Below are positions 8,127 to 15,462 of a DNA stretch of 64,000 nt, in pieces. Source of the DNA: PALSA-600 sp037142875 (lineage in GTDB: Bacteria > Actinomycetota > Thermoleophilia > Gaiellales > Gaiellaceae); NCBI GenBank assembly GCA_037142875.1, contig JBAWZV010000007.1:41881-105880 (forward strand), in the 5' to 3' direction. Under the pieces are notes generated by a model. That model was not told the DNA's origin and did no database searches. It saw nothing but the letters and a program-made list of their open reading frames with translations. Numbering within the stretch: the first letter of the stretch is position 1; the number at the start of each line of letters is the position of its first letter. Position numbers and translations under genes: made by a program.

Positions 8127-9353
8127 GTGGCGGAGGGTGTGCAGCCGGTCGGCGAGCAGCGGCGATGGTTCGTGCCTGGTGTCCGGGCGATCGGTCTCGC
8201 CAGCTTCCTGTCGGATCTCGGACACGAGGTGCCGACGGCGCTTCTGCCGAGTCTTCTGACAACGACCCTTGGGCTAGGAGCAGATCGAGCAGCAGCAACC
8301 CTTGGCGCGATCGAAGGCGTCGCGGACGGTGCGGCCGGAGTCGCGCGGCTCGGGGGCGGTCCGCTCGCCGACGATCCACACCGACGGCGAGCGACAGCGG
8401 TTGGTGGCTACGCGATGACGGCGGTCTTCTCCTCGCTGATCGCAGCGACAACCGCGGCCTGGCAGGTCGGTGTGTTGCGTGCCGTAGCGTGGGGTGCCCG
8501 GGGCGCTCGGAGCCCGTCGCGAAATGCGCTGCTGGCTGATCTCGTCCCCGCGTCGGCCTATGGGCGCGCCTATGGGTTCGAGCGGGCGATGGACAACCTC
8601 GGTGCGATCGGCGGGCCGCTGCTTGCACTCGGCCTCGTGGCGCTTGTCGGCGTGCGAGCAGCGATTGCGTTGTCGTTCATCCCGGCTGCGCTCGCGGCGG
8701 TCGCGATCGTCGTTGCAGTGAGGTCTGCGCCGACACTCGGCGCGCGGGAGCGGCGCCCGTTGCGGATTCATGTTCGCTCCGTGCTCCACGGCCGTCTGCG
8801 GGGACTCGTCGCCGGGATCGCGGCGTTCGAGCTCGCGAACGTTGCGGCGACGCTTCTCATCCTCCGTGCACTCAACCTTCTCAGCCCGGGTGAGAGCTAC
8901 TCGGCGACGGCGCTTGTTCTCTACGCGGGGTACAACCTCGCCGCGACGCTGATCGCCGTGCCGGGCGGCGTCGTCACCGACCGACGCGGTCCGGACGCCG
9001 TTCTCGTTGCCGGCGCCGTAGCGTTTGCTGCTGCCTTTACCGGCTTCGCATTCGTCGGTGCGAGCGTCGGTGCGCTCGCGGCCTGCTTCGTGGTGGCTGG
9101 TGCCGGGATTGGCCTCGCCGAGTCCGCACAGTCCGCCGCGGTTGCCACGCATGCGCCCGTCGAGTTGCGTGGCTCGGCCTTTGGCCTGGTTGCCGGCGTG
9201 CAGGCGTTTGCAAACCTTGCTGCGAGCGCCGTCGCGGGGCTGCTGTACGCCACGGTCTCGCCGCGCGCAGCCTTCCTCTACCTGGCTGGCTGGGCGGCTC
9301 TGAGCGCCGGCCTCTTCTGCGTCACTCTCGTCCGGCGGCGCGAGGGACACTGA
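8127..9353 (+). CDS. Major facilitator superfamily transporter
   Basis: 408 aa from a GTG. TAGGCT (8114-8119) sits 7 nt upstream, the leaderless pattern of this window, and longer in-frame starts overlap the previous gene. About twelve hydrophobic segments alternate with short charged loops; DDPHRRR and VTDRRGPD match the loop 2-3 and 8-9 positions of MFS proteins. GFERAMDNLGAIGGPLLALGLV recalls multidrug-type members. The substrate is unknown. It lies immediately upstream of the RiPP cluster in the same direction but has its own promoter-like element and a 115-nt gap, so a role in product export is possible but not supported by linkage alone. Confidence 0.88.
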   Translation: MAEGVQPVGEQRRWFVPGVRAIGLASFLSDLGHEVPTALLPSLLTTTLGLGADRAAATLGAIEGVADGAAGVARLGGGPLADDPHRRRATAVGGYAMTAVFSSLIAATTAAWQVGVLRAVAWGARGARSPSRNALLADLVPASAYGRAYGFERAMDNLGAIGGPLLALGLVALVGVRAAIALSFIPAALAAVAIVVAVRSAPTLGARERRPLRIHVRSVLHGRLRGLVAGIAAFELANVAATLLILRALNLLSPGESYSATALVLYAGYNLAATLIAVPGGVVTDRRGPDAVLVAGAVAFAAAFTGFAFVGASVGALAACFVVAGAGIGLAESAQSAAVATHAPVELRGSAFGLVAGVQAFANLAASAVAGLLYATVSPRAAFLYLAGWAALSAGLFCVTLVRRREGH

Positions 9354-9468
9354 CCGAATCGGAGCGGACGCTGGCGACAGATGGCGTTCCACTTTCGACT
9401 CGTCCGCGTTACAGACACATCACTTCTTGCTCGGTACGTTGGCCTCTCCGACAACGAGGAGGGCTGAG
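9354..9468 (+). promoter_or_regulatory. Leader region of the RiPP (TOMM) cluster
   Basis: A 115-nt gap. TACGTT (9435-9440) is a candidate -10, which would give a leader of about 22 nt. GAGGAGGG (9456-9463) is a strong ribosome-binding site 5 nt before the precursor ATG. An inverted repeat GCGGACG (9364-9370) / CGTCCGC (9401-9407) could be an operator or hairpin. No convincing -35 is seen. Confidence 0.4.
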
Positions 9469-9600
9469 ATGTTCAAAGAGTTGACGCGAGAGCTACTCGA
9501 TCTGAACGCGAGCGTGCAGGGGACGGCAGCGACGCGGTTTGCCTTCGTGATCGACTGCTGCAGTTGCTGCTGCTGTGGCTGCTTCGTCTTCTGCCGATGA
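9469..9600 (+). CDS. TOMM (streptolysin S-like) precursor peptide
   Basis: A 43-aa ORF with a near-perfect Shine-Dalgarno (GAGGAGGG, 5 nt spacing). The first 29 residues form a plausible leader starting MFKELTRELLDLNASVQG (acidic/amphipathic), and the last 14 a cysteine-dense core after D29: CCSCCCCGCFVFCR. The eight cysteines are at 30, 31, 33-36, 38 and 42; Ser32 is the only hydroxyl residue of the core. Cys, Ser and Thr in such cores become thiazoles/oxazoles through the YcaO and dehydrogenase enzymes. The core recalls SagA of Streptococcus, which also has a run of cysteines. The next three genes are exactly the C, D and B enzymes, so this is the substrate with good confidence. The final product and activity are unknown. 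Confidence 0.9.
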   Translation: MFKELTRELLDLNASVQGTAATRFAFVIDCCSCCCCGCFVFCR

Positions 9601-9646
9601 CGGCCGCTGTTCCAGCTGATGCTCGGGGTGACCGGAGGCGACGGGT

Positions 9647-10591
9647 ATGAGCGAGGGGCCCTTCGACCGCCCGCTGCTCGCCCCGTGGTACCGGCTCGTC
9701 GGGGACGGCGATCGGCTACTGCTCGAACACGGGCAGGCGGTCGTCGTCCTCGAGGGCGCTGCCGTGCGGCGGTTTCTGCCAGCACTTCTTCCGCTCCTCG
9801 ACGGCACGCGGACGATCGGCGATCTCGCCGTCTTGCTCGGCGACGCGTCCAGGCCGGCGATCGAGCAGGCGATCGACGTGCTCGGCGCGCATGGCGTTCT
9901 CAGTGAGGGTGCGCCTGCGGACGAGGGCACGCGGGCCGCTGCTCATCTCCTTGCCGCGGCTCGCGGCCTCGCCCCGTCGCTTGTGGGTGAGCGCCTCGCT
10001 GGTTGCAACGTCGGCATCGCCGGACGATCTGCCTCTAGCGTTGAGATCGCGCGCCTCCTGCGACTGGCGGGAGTGGGGGACGTCCGTCGCGTGTCGTGGC
10101 GGGGTGACTCGGAGGTCGGCTTCGTGATCACCGCACCCGCTCCGGACGAGGCGGCCGCTCTGCCGGAGTGGAACGCGCGGGCGCTCGAACGGGGAACGGT
10201 GTGGCTTCCGGTTCGTCCGTTCGACGGGCACCACGCCGCAGTCGGTCCGTTGATCGTTCCGCGCGAGTCTGGCTGCTACGCGTGCCTGTTGCTGCGACGA
10301 GAGGCGAACCTGGAGTACGGAGCTGTCCTCGAAGAGATCGAGCGCATCCCGATCGCGGCAACCGCCGACTCCGGAGTCGAGGCGATCACGGCGGGTATCG
10401 CCGCGCACCTCGCGCTTCGCTGGATCGGGGGCAACGACACAACGCTTCCCGGCGTACTGCATGCGTTGGAGCTGTTCCCGCGTCTCACACTCACGGAACA
10501 CCACGTACTGCGGGTCCCACGGTGTCCCGCATGTTCGCCCGTCGCGAGCGTTGCGTCGCCGCTTCCCTGGCACGGTGTGGCGGCGGCATGA
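9647..10591 (+). CDS. TOMM cyclodehydratase partner protein (E1-like, SagC/ThiF-type)
   Basis: 314 aa; RBS GGAGG 8 nt before the ATG. Residues about 1-85 (RPLLAPWYRLVGDGDRLLLEHG... TIGDLAVLLGD) look like the winged-helix RiPP recognition element that binds the leader peptide. A degenerate Rossmann/E1-like region follows (LAGCNVGIAGRSASSVEIARLLRLAGVGDV). Paired cysteines C210/C213 (SGCYACLLL) and C293/C296 (PRCPACS) form the structural Zn site of E1-like TOMM proteins. These proteins deliver the precursor to the YcaO enzyme and stimulate its ATP-dependent cyclodehydration. It overlaps ycaO by 4 nt (ATGA). The sequence matches the 'bacteriocin biosynthesis cyclodehydratase domain' type by recall; ThiF-like adenylation activity is not expected. 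Confidence 0.9.
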   Translation: MSEGPFDRPLLAPWYRLVGDGDRLLLEHGQAVVVLEGAAVRRFLPALLPLLDGTRTIGDLAVLLGDASRPAIEQAIDVLGAHGVLSEGAPADEGTRAAAHLLAAARGLAPSLVGERLAGCNVGIAGRSASSVEIARLLRLAGVGDVRRVSWRGDSEVGFVITAPAPDEAAALPEWNARALERGTVWLPVRPFDGHHAAVGPLIVPRESGCYACLLLRREANLEYGAVLEEIERIPIAATADSGVEAITAGIAAHLALRWIGGNDTTLPGVLHALELFPRLTLTEHHVLRVPRCPACSPVASVASPLPWHGVAAA

Positions 10592-11901
10592 TCACGGCCC
10601 TACCAGAGCCTCTCCGCCGGGCAGTCTCCCGGTACACGGGAATTGTCAGGACGCTCGAAGAGCCGCTGCCGACGCCGGGCGAGCCTCCGCTCTTCCGTGC
10701 CACATGCGAGATCGGGAGGGCCGACACGCTACTCGGGGCCCCGCTCGGTCATGTCACCGGCATCGGCGGCGCCGGACTCACGCGTGCAGACGCCGCCGCG
10801 GCCTCCGTGGGTGAGGCCCTTGAGCGCTACTCGGCGACCTACATCGATCGGCAGCGACTCACGGTCGCAACCGCCGACGAGCTCGGCGCCGACGCGGTCG
10901 CACCGTCGCGCTTCGGTCTCTTCTCCGATCGGCAGTACGCGCAGGAGGCATTCCCGTTTCGACCGTTCACCGCCGATACGAGAGTGGCCTGGACGGACGG
11001 GTGGGAGATCACGTCCGGGCGGCGGGTGCTTCTCCCGGCGGAGCTCGTGTATCTCGGTGACGCTGGGTTCGGGGCGATGCGCATCGGGTACGCCACTAGC
11101 AGCGGAATGGCATGTGCGCCCTCGGTTGACGAGGCGTGTGCACGGGGCCTGTGCGAGGTCGTCGAGCGCGACGCGTTCATGATCGTCTGGGCAAACCGCC
11201 TGAGCCTGCCCAGGTTGGATTGGGGGGGCGAGCCGCGACTCGTGGCTCTCGAGGAGCGGCTGTTTGCACGGACGGGACTCACCTACAGCGTCATCGACCT
11301 CTCCTCGATCCATGGTCTCCCGTCGTTCCTCGGCGTCGTGCGGTCAGAGCGGGGACGCTGGGGCGCGTTTGGAGTCGGGGCGGGCACGGCTCCCACGGTC
11401 GAACGGGCGTGGTGGAAGGCGCTCTCGGAGGCGTTCGCTGCCCGCTCGGCAGGCCAGAAGCTTGCGGTGCTCCTGCCCGAGCCAGACTTCGGCCCGGCAG
11501 GTGACGGCGTACTCACCTTCGAGGATCACATCCGCTACCACTCCGACCGTCGTCGGTCGGCCGCGGCGGCCTTCCTCGATGCCTCCGGCGCGACGAACGA
11601 CATCACCGACGTTCCCGTCATCGATGAGAAAGACCCGAGTGCGACCGTGCTCGCACTTGCCGAGCGCGTGCATCGCGCCGGATCGACGGCGTACGCCGTC
11701 GACGTCACCTCGCCCGATGTTCGCTCGCTCGGACTCGTTGTGATCAAGGTCGTTGCGCCCGAGTTCTGCACTCTCGACGTTCCGCATGCCGCACGATTCC
11801 TGGGTGGCCCCAGGCTGTACCAGGGCGCGTACGAGGCCGGCCTGAGCGACGCGGTGCTATGTCCCGACGACGTCAACTCCGAGCCACATCCGTTTCCGTG
11901 A
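10588..11901 (+). CDS. YcaO-domain cyclodehydratase of the TOMM cluster
   Basis: 437 aa from the ATG overlapping the preceding stop; much longer in-frame extensions upstream are rejected. YcaO proteins use ATP to convert Cys/Ser/Thr side chains and backbone amides to azolines. ATP/Mg-binding motifs are visible: GEALERYSA (75-83), SSGMACA (171-177) and CEVVERDAFMIVW (189-201). The protein ends in PHPFP (433-437), the PxPxP C-terminus characteristic of azoline-forming YcaO enzymes and absent from most others. With the E1-like partner it forms the C/D complex acting on the 43-aa peptide. Its 3' end overlaps the dehydrogenase gene by 4 nt (GTGA), so all are co-translated. Confidence 0.96.
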   Translation: MITALPEPLRRAVSRYTGIVRTLEEPLPTPGEPPLFRATCEIGRADTLLGAPLGHVTGIGGAGLTRADAAAASVGEALERYSATYIDRQRLTVATADELGADAVAPSRFGLFSDRQYAQEAFPFRPFTADTRVAWTDGWEITSGRRVLLPAELVYLGDAGFGAMRIGYATSSGMACAPSVDEACARGLCEVVERDAFMIVWANRLSLPRLDWGGEPRLVALEERLFARTGLTYSVIDLSSIHGLPSFLGVVRSERGRWGAFGVGAGTAPTVERAWWKALSEAFAARSAGQKLAVLLPEPDFGPAGDGVLTFEDHIRYHSDRRRSAAAAFLDASGATNDITDVPVIDEKDPSATVLALAERVHRAGSTAYAVDVTSPDVRSLGLVVIKVVAPEFCTLDVPHAARFLGGPRLYQGAYEAGLSDAVLCPDDVNSEPHPFP

Positions 11902-12710
11902 GCAAGGTCGTCCCCACAGCAGAGTTCGCCTCGATCGTCTACGGGGCCGCCGAAGCGCCGGCAGACGACCCAGCCGAGGACTTCCACGAGGCCTCGCGTC
12001 TCTACCCGAACATCGCGCCGGGGCGGCTCTCGACGCTCGTCGATCTCGCTCGTGACCCCGAGCTCCAGCAGACGGTCGCACGGGCAAGTCGCCTCTACGA
12101 ACACGCCCCGACGATCGATCTACCGGCGCCTCGCCTGCCGAAAGTCCCACTCCAGAACGCGCTTGATCGTCGGGCCTCAACCCTCACCGACATGCCATCG
12201 GGGATCAACCTCGGGACGCTTTCGGCACTACTCGGAGCGAGCTATCGCTCGCGGGACCGCGGGCCAGGCGTTGCACGGAGGCCGGTTCCCTCGGGAGGGG
12301 CCCTCTACCCGGTGGAGCTCTACCCGATCCCCTTGGCTGTCGAGGGAGTCGACTCGGCGGTCTACCACTACCACCCGTATCGGCACTGTCTCGAGCGCCT
12401 CGCTGACGTCACGCCTGCCGCTGTTCGCGCTTCGCTTGTCGACCAGAACGTGGCCGACCGCGCCGCGGCGCTCGTCGTCGTGACCGGGATGTTCTGGCGC
12501 TCGCGCTTCAAGTACGGACTCCGCGGGTATCGTTTCGTGCTCCTGGAGGCGGGCCATGTCGTCCAGAACGCGCTGCTCGTCGCGGCGGCTCTTGGAGTGA
12601 CCGCGCTGCCACTTGGCGGGTTCTACGACAACCGCCTCGACGCGCTGGTGGGCGCCGACGGTATCGACGAGGCAACCGTCTACGCGTTCGTGGTCGGTGG
12701 GCGGGCGTGA
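11898..12710 (+). CDS. SagB-type FMN-dependent azoline dehydrogenase
   Basis: 270 aa from the GTG overlapping the ycaO stop. SagB-type enzymes oxidise azolines to aromatic thiazoles/oxazoles with FMN. Visible family motifs are RPVPSGGALYPVELY (128-142), the KYGLRGYRFVLLEAGH stretch (205-220) with the paired Lys205-Tyr206 implicated in catalysis, and GVTALPLGGFYDN (234-245). The nitroreductase fold is otherwise typical. It completes the A-C-D-B set required for a thiazole-bearing product. Overlaps the protease gene by 4 nt. Confidence 0.94.
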   Translation: MSKVVPTAEFASIVYGAAEAPADDPAEDFHEASRLYPNIAPGRLSTLVDLARDPELQQTVARASRLYEHAPTIDLPAPRLPKVPLQNALDRRASTLTDMPSGINLGTLSALLGASYRSRDRGPGVARRPVPSGGALYPVELYPIPLAVEGVDSAVYHYHPYRHCLERLADVTPAAVRASLVDQNVADRAAALVVVTGMFWRSRFKYGLRGYRFVLLEAGHVVQNALLVAAALGVTALPLGGFYDNRLDALVGADGIDEATVYAFVVGGRA

Positions 12711-13264
12711 ACTTGGAGACCGACGCGGTTCGTGTCCGTGAGCGAACGGGACAGTTCGGCTCACCTGCCGTCTGTCTGTGGTTGCGGATCGGTGCCTTCA
12801 TGCTCCTCTCGGTCGTGCTCGGAGCGACGCGCAGGCCCCCCGCGCCTGACGCGCAGTTGGCGCTCGTCCCCGCGCTCACGACTGGCGTAGCTGTTGGCTT
12901 TTCCCTGTATCTGCTCGTTGCCTGGCGACGGCTCGGACGTCCGCACAGCCTGCGTCTTCGCTCCGCCGCGTTCGCACGCCTGGTGGTCCTCGGGGTCTGC
13001 GCCCTGAACGAGGAGGTTGTCTGGCGCTGGTTCGTGCTCGGCACCCTCCTCACCTGGGGGACGGTCGCCGCTCTTGCTGGGAGCACGCTCGGCTTCGCCA
13101 CCGTTCATCGAAATGGCAGCGCGTTCCACCTCCTCACGGGCACGACGTTCGGAACGGTGTATCTGGCTACCGGCTCGCTCCTCGCCTGCGCCGCCGCCCA
13201 CCTCGCGTACAACAGCTGTGTTGCGTACTGCGCCGAGCGGTCGCGTCCCCTGGTGACTGCATGA
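12707..13264 (+). CDS. CPBP (CAAX-like) intramembrane metalloprotease
   Basis: A 185-aa membrane protein with about five hydrophobic segments. The three CPBP/ABI active-site motifs are complete: EExxxR as E102-E103-V-V-W-R107, FxxxH ending at H134 (FATVH), and HxxxN as H165-L-A-Y-N169. It occupies the same place as SagE in streptolysin S operons, so leader removal or self-protection is the likely job (inference). GTG start overlapping the dehydrogenase stop; its own stop overlaps the ABC ATPase start. Confidence 0.92.
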   Translation: MNLETDAVRVRERTGQFGSPAVCLWLRIGAFMLLSVVLGATRRPPAPDAQLALVPALTTGVAVGFSLYLLVAWRRLGRPHSLRLRSAAFARLVVLGVCALNEEVVWRWFVLGTLLTWGTVAALAGSTLGFATVHRNGSAFHLLTGTTFGTVYLATGSLLACAAAHLAYNSCVAYCAERSRPLVTA

Positions 13265-14118
13265 AGGTCGCGGAGCTCGTCGAGGTCAGCAAGTCCTACG
13301 GCACAGCGAAGGCACTCGACAGGGCGAGCTTTGCAGTTGGCGAGGGCGAGGTCGTCGCACTTCTGGGCCCGAATGGGGCGGGGAAGTCGACGGCCATCGC
13401 TGTCCTGCTAGGGCTGGGACGACCTGATCGTGGGGTGGCACGGCTCTACGGCGGTGACCCGAGGCGTCCGGGCTCGCGCCGGAGAGTCGGTGTGACTCCT
13501 CAGGAGTCGCTCTTTCCGGGCACGCTCCGCGTTGACGAGCTCGTGCGGCTGATCGCTACGCACTACGCGCAGCCGCTCCCGGAGTCGTTGCTGTTCGAGC
13601 GCTTCGGCCTTGTCGACATCGCTGAGCGCCAGATCGGTGGGCTCTCGGTCGGACAGCGTCGTCGGCTCGGTGTCGCGCTTGCGTTCGTGGGGCGCCCGAC
13701 GTTCATCGTGCTCGATGAGCCGACGGTCGGCCTTGACAGCGATGCACGGCGAGCGGTGTGGGCTGCGATCCGTGACCACAGGGCCAGTGGCGGCACCGTC
13801 TTGCTCACAACGCACCAGATCGAAGAGGCCGACCTTCTCGCGGACCGCGTCGTCCTCGTCGAGGAGGGGCGCATCGTCACCGATCGCTCGGTCGAGGCGT
13901 TGAAGGCCTCGGCTGGCTGTGTCCTGGTTCGCTTCGAGGCGGGCGCCGACATCCGGGTGCCGGGAGCGGTACGTAACGGCTTGTTTCTCGACCTCCACGT
14001 GCGTGACGCCGGCCGCACCGTCGAGGAGCTTGTTCGGTCAGGCGTGCCGCTCCACGGCCTCGAGGTACGGGCGATCTCGCTCGAGGAGGCGCTTGCGCCG
14101 CAGGTGGTCACGCCATGA
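13261..14118 (+). CDS. ABC transporter ATPase (RiPP export)
   Basis: 285 aa. Walker A GPNGAGKS (36-43), Q-loop TPQES (79-83), signature LSVGQ (128-132), Walker B IVLDEP (149-154), D-loop and H-loop (LLTTHQIEEAD) are all intact, giving an active ATPase of the ABC-2 drug/bacteriocin exporter type. A C-terminal accessory region of about 70 residues follows. Coupled by 4-nt overlaps to the CPBP gene and the permease. It probably powers export of the modified peptide and may give self-immunity. Confidence 0.95.
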   Translation: MKVAELVEVSKSYGTAKALDRASFAVGEGEVVALLGPNGAGKSTAIAVLLGLGRPDRGVARLYGGDPRRPGSRRRVGVTPQESLFPGTLRVDELVRLIATHYAQPLPESLLFERFGLVDIAERQIGGLSVGQRRRLGVALAFVGRPTFIVLDEPTVGLDSDARRAVWAAIRDHRASGGTVLLTTHQIEEADLLADRVVLVEEGRIVTDRSVEALKASAGCVLVRFEAGADIRVPGAVRNGLFLDLHVRDAGRTVEELVRSGVPLHGLEVRAISLEEALAPQVVTP

Positions 14119-14840
14119 GGCTTGTGACCGCACACGCCCGGGCGATGACGGTCGAGCTTCTGCGATATCCGGCGTACCTCGTTCCGACACTTGCGTTCCC
14201 GCCGGTGTTCTTCCTCTTCTTCGCGGCACCAGGAGCCGGTGAGGCCGCCACGGGGAGGATGGCCGCATTCGCCGGATTCGCCGTGATCGGCGTCGCGTTC
14301 TTCCAGTTCGGAGTCGGGATCGCGGTCGAACGGGCGACGCCGTGGGAGGCGTATCTGCGCACGCTCCCGATCGGCCCTGTTGTCCGGCTAACCGCCCGGG
14401 TCATGTCGGCAGCGGTCTTCGCGGTGGCCGCTGGGTGCGTCCTCGTCGTTGTGGCGCTGGCGACGACGACAGCCACGATGTCCCCGGGGAGCTGGTCGCT
14501 GTTCGCACTCTCGCTTCTTCTCGGAACGGCACCCTTTGCGCTCCTCGGGATCGCGCTTGGCTACTGGTCGCCGGCGCGAGGTGCACTGCCGATCGCAAAC
14601 CTGCTCTATCTCTCCCTCTCCTACGCGGGTGGGCTCTGGCTGGCCCCCCGCAACCTGCCGACGGTCGTCCGCAAACTCTCGCCCGTCCTCCCAACACGCG
14701 CCTTCGCCGACACGCTCGTCGCGTCGACCGGCGGCACGGTGGCGACCGGGGCATGGCTCGTGCTGGCTGCGTTCAGCCTCCTCTTCGGCAGCCTGGCCGC
14801 CTGGGGGTACACCAGAGATGAGGGTCGTCGCTTCCGCTGA
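14115..14840 (+). CDS. ABC-2 type transporter permease (RiPP export)
   Basis: A 241-aa membrane protein with about six hydrophobic segments (e.g. YLVPTLAFPPVFFLFFAAPG, VMSAAVFAVAAGCVLVVVALA). The amphipathic N-terminus TAHARAMTVELLRYPAYL and the LGIALGYWSPARGALPIANLLYLSLSY region are typical of ABC-2 permeases. Starts with a 4-nt overlap on the ATPase and closes the nine-overlap-free-gap RiPP operon; the next gene has its own TAGACT element. Partners the ATPase in export. Only one ATPase-permease pair is present, against the three transport genes of sag operons. Confidence 0.92.
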   Translation: MRLVTAHARAMTVELLRYPAYLVPTLAFPPVFFLFFAAPGAGEAATGRMAAFAGFAVIGVAFFQFGVGIAVERATPWEAYLRTLPIGPVVRLTARVMSAAVFAVAAGCVLVVVALATTTATMSPGSWSLFALSLLLGTAPFALLGIALGYWSPARGALPIANLLYLSLSYAGGLWLAPRNLPTVVRKLSPVLPTRAFADTLVASTGGTVATGAWLVLAAFSLLFGSLAAWGYTRDEGRRFR

Positions 14841-14895
14841 CACAAAGCCGTGAGAGAGGCCGTGCCAGCGGAGGTCTCCCGTAGACTTCCGCGCC

Positions 14896-15144
14896 GTGGA
14901 CGACACCACCTGGGTCATCGTGTTCATGCTGGTCGTGCTGAAGATTCCGATCGCGTACGTCGCGTACGTCGTCTGGTGGGCGGTCAAGGCGGACACCAGC
15001 GATCTGGGCGACGATGCAGCCCACGCGAAGCTCGCGCCGTGGCAGCGCCCCGACGCTCCGCGGCCCCGTGGTGGAGGCCCGCACGGAGTGCCCGAGAGGG
15101 AATCGGCGCGTCGTTCGCCCAGACGTGAAAGAATGGGGACATGA
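14896..15144 (+). CDS. Small single-span membrane protein, unknown function
   Basis: 82 aa from a GTG, with TAGACT (14882-14887) 8 nt upstream and no ribosome-binding site, so probably leaderless. Residues about 5-30 (WVIVFMLVVLKIPIAYVAYVVWWAV) form one membrane helix. The rest is a hydrophilic, proline/arginine-rich tail. Overlaps the next gene by 4 nt (ATGA), so the two are a unit. No family recognised. Confidence 0.75.
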   Translation: MDDTTWVIVFMLVVLKIPIAYVAYVVWWAVKADTSDLGDDAAHAKLAPWQRPDAPRPRGGGPHGVPERESARRSPRRERMGT

Positions 15145-15386
15145 CCGAACGTCGTACAGCCGATACCGCCGCAGGTGGCCTCGCCGCCCTCGCGTTTGTG
15201 GGTGGCCTCGTCCAGATCGTCTACCTGCCTTTCTGGTTCGGGCCGCTCTCTCTCATCGCCGCACTGACGGCGACCGTCATGAGTGACAAGTACCGCCGGC
15301 TCAACGCCGTCGTAACGGGTGTAGTCGCGATCGGCTTTCTGATCGGCGCGTCCGTTGCAGTGTGGTACACACGATCGCTCTACTAG
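15141..15386 (+). CDS. Small two- to three-span membrane protein
   Basis: 81 aa with hydrophobic stretches at about 10-45 (GLAALAFVGGLVQIVYLPFW, PLSLIAALTATVMS) and 55-75 (AVVTGVVAIGFLIGASVAVW). A short basic loop, DKYRRLN, lies between them. Translationally coupled to the preceding small membrane protein. The function is not recognised; the pair may form a small complex. Confidence 0.72.
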   Translation: MTERRTADTAAGGLAALAFVGGLVQIVYLPFWFGPLSLIAALTATVMSDKYRRLNAVVTGVVAIGFLIGASVAVWYTRSLY

Positions 15387-15462
15387 ACGCGCTGGGCAAC
15401 CGATCTGACCTCCCGCCGCGGGTGCGCCGGGACCAGACCCGCTGCTACAACACGGAGTAGCG

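Noticed and set aside
10168..10587. N-terminal extension of the YcaO gene
   Set aside because: It overlaps the cyclodehydratase partner in another frame; the ATG at 10588 fits the ATGA overlap and family start.
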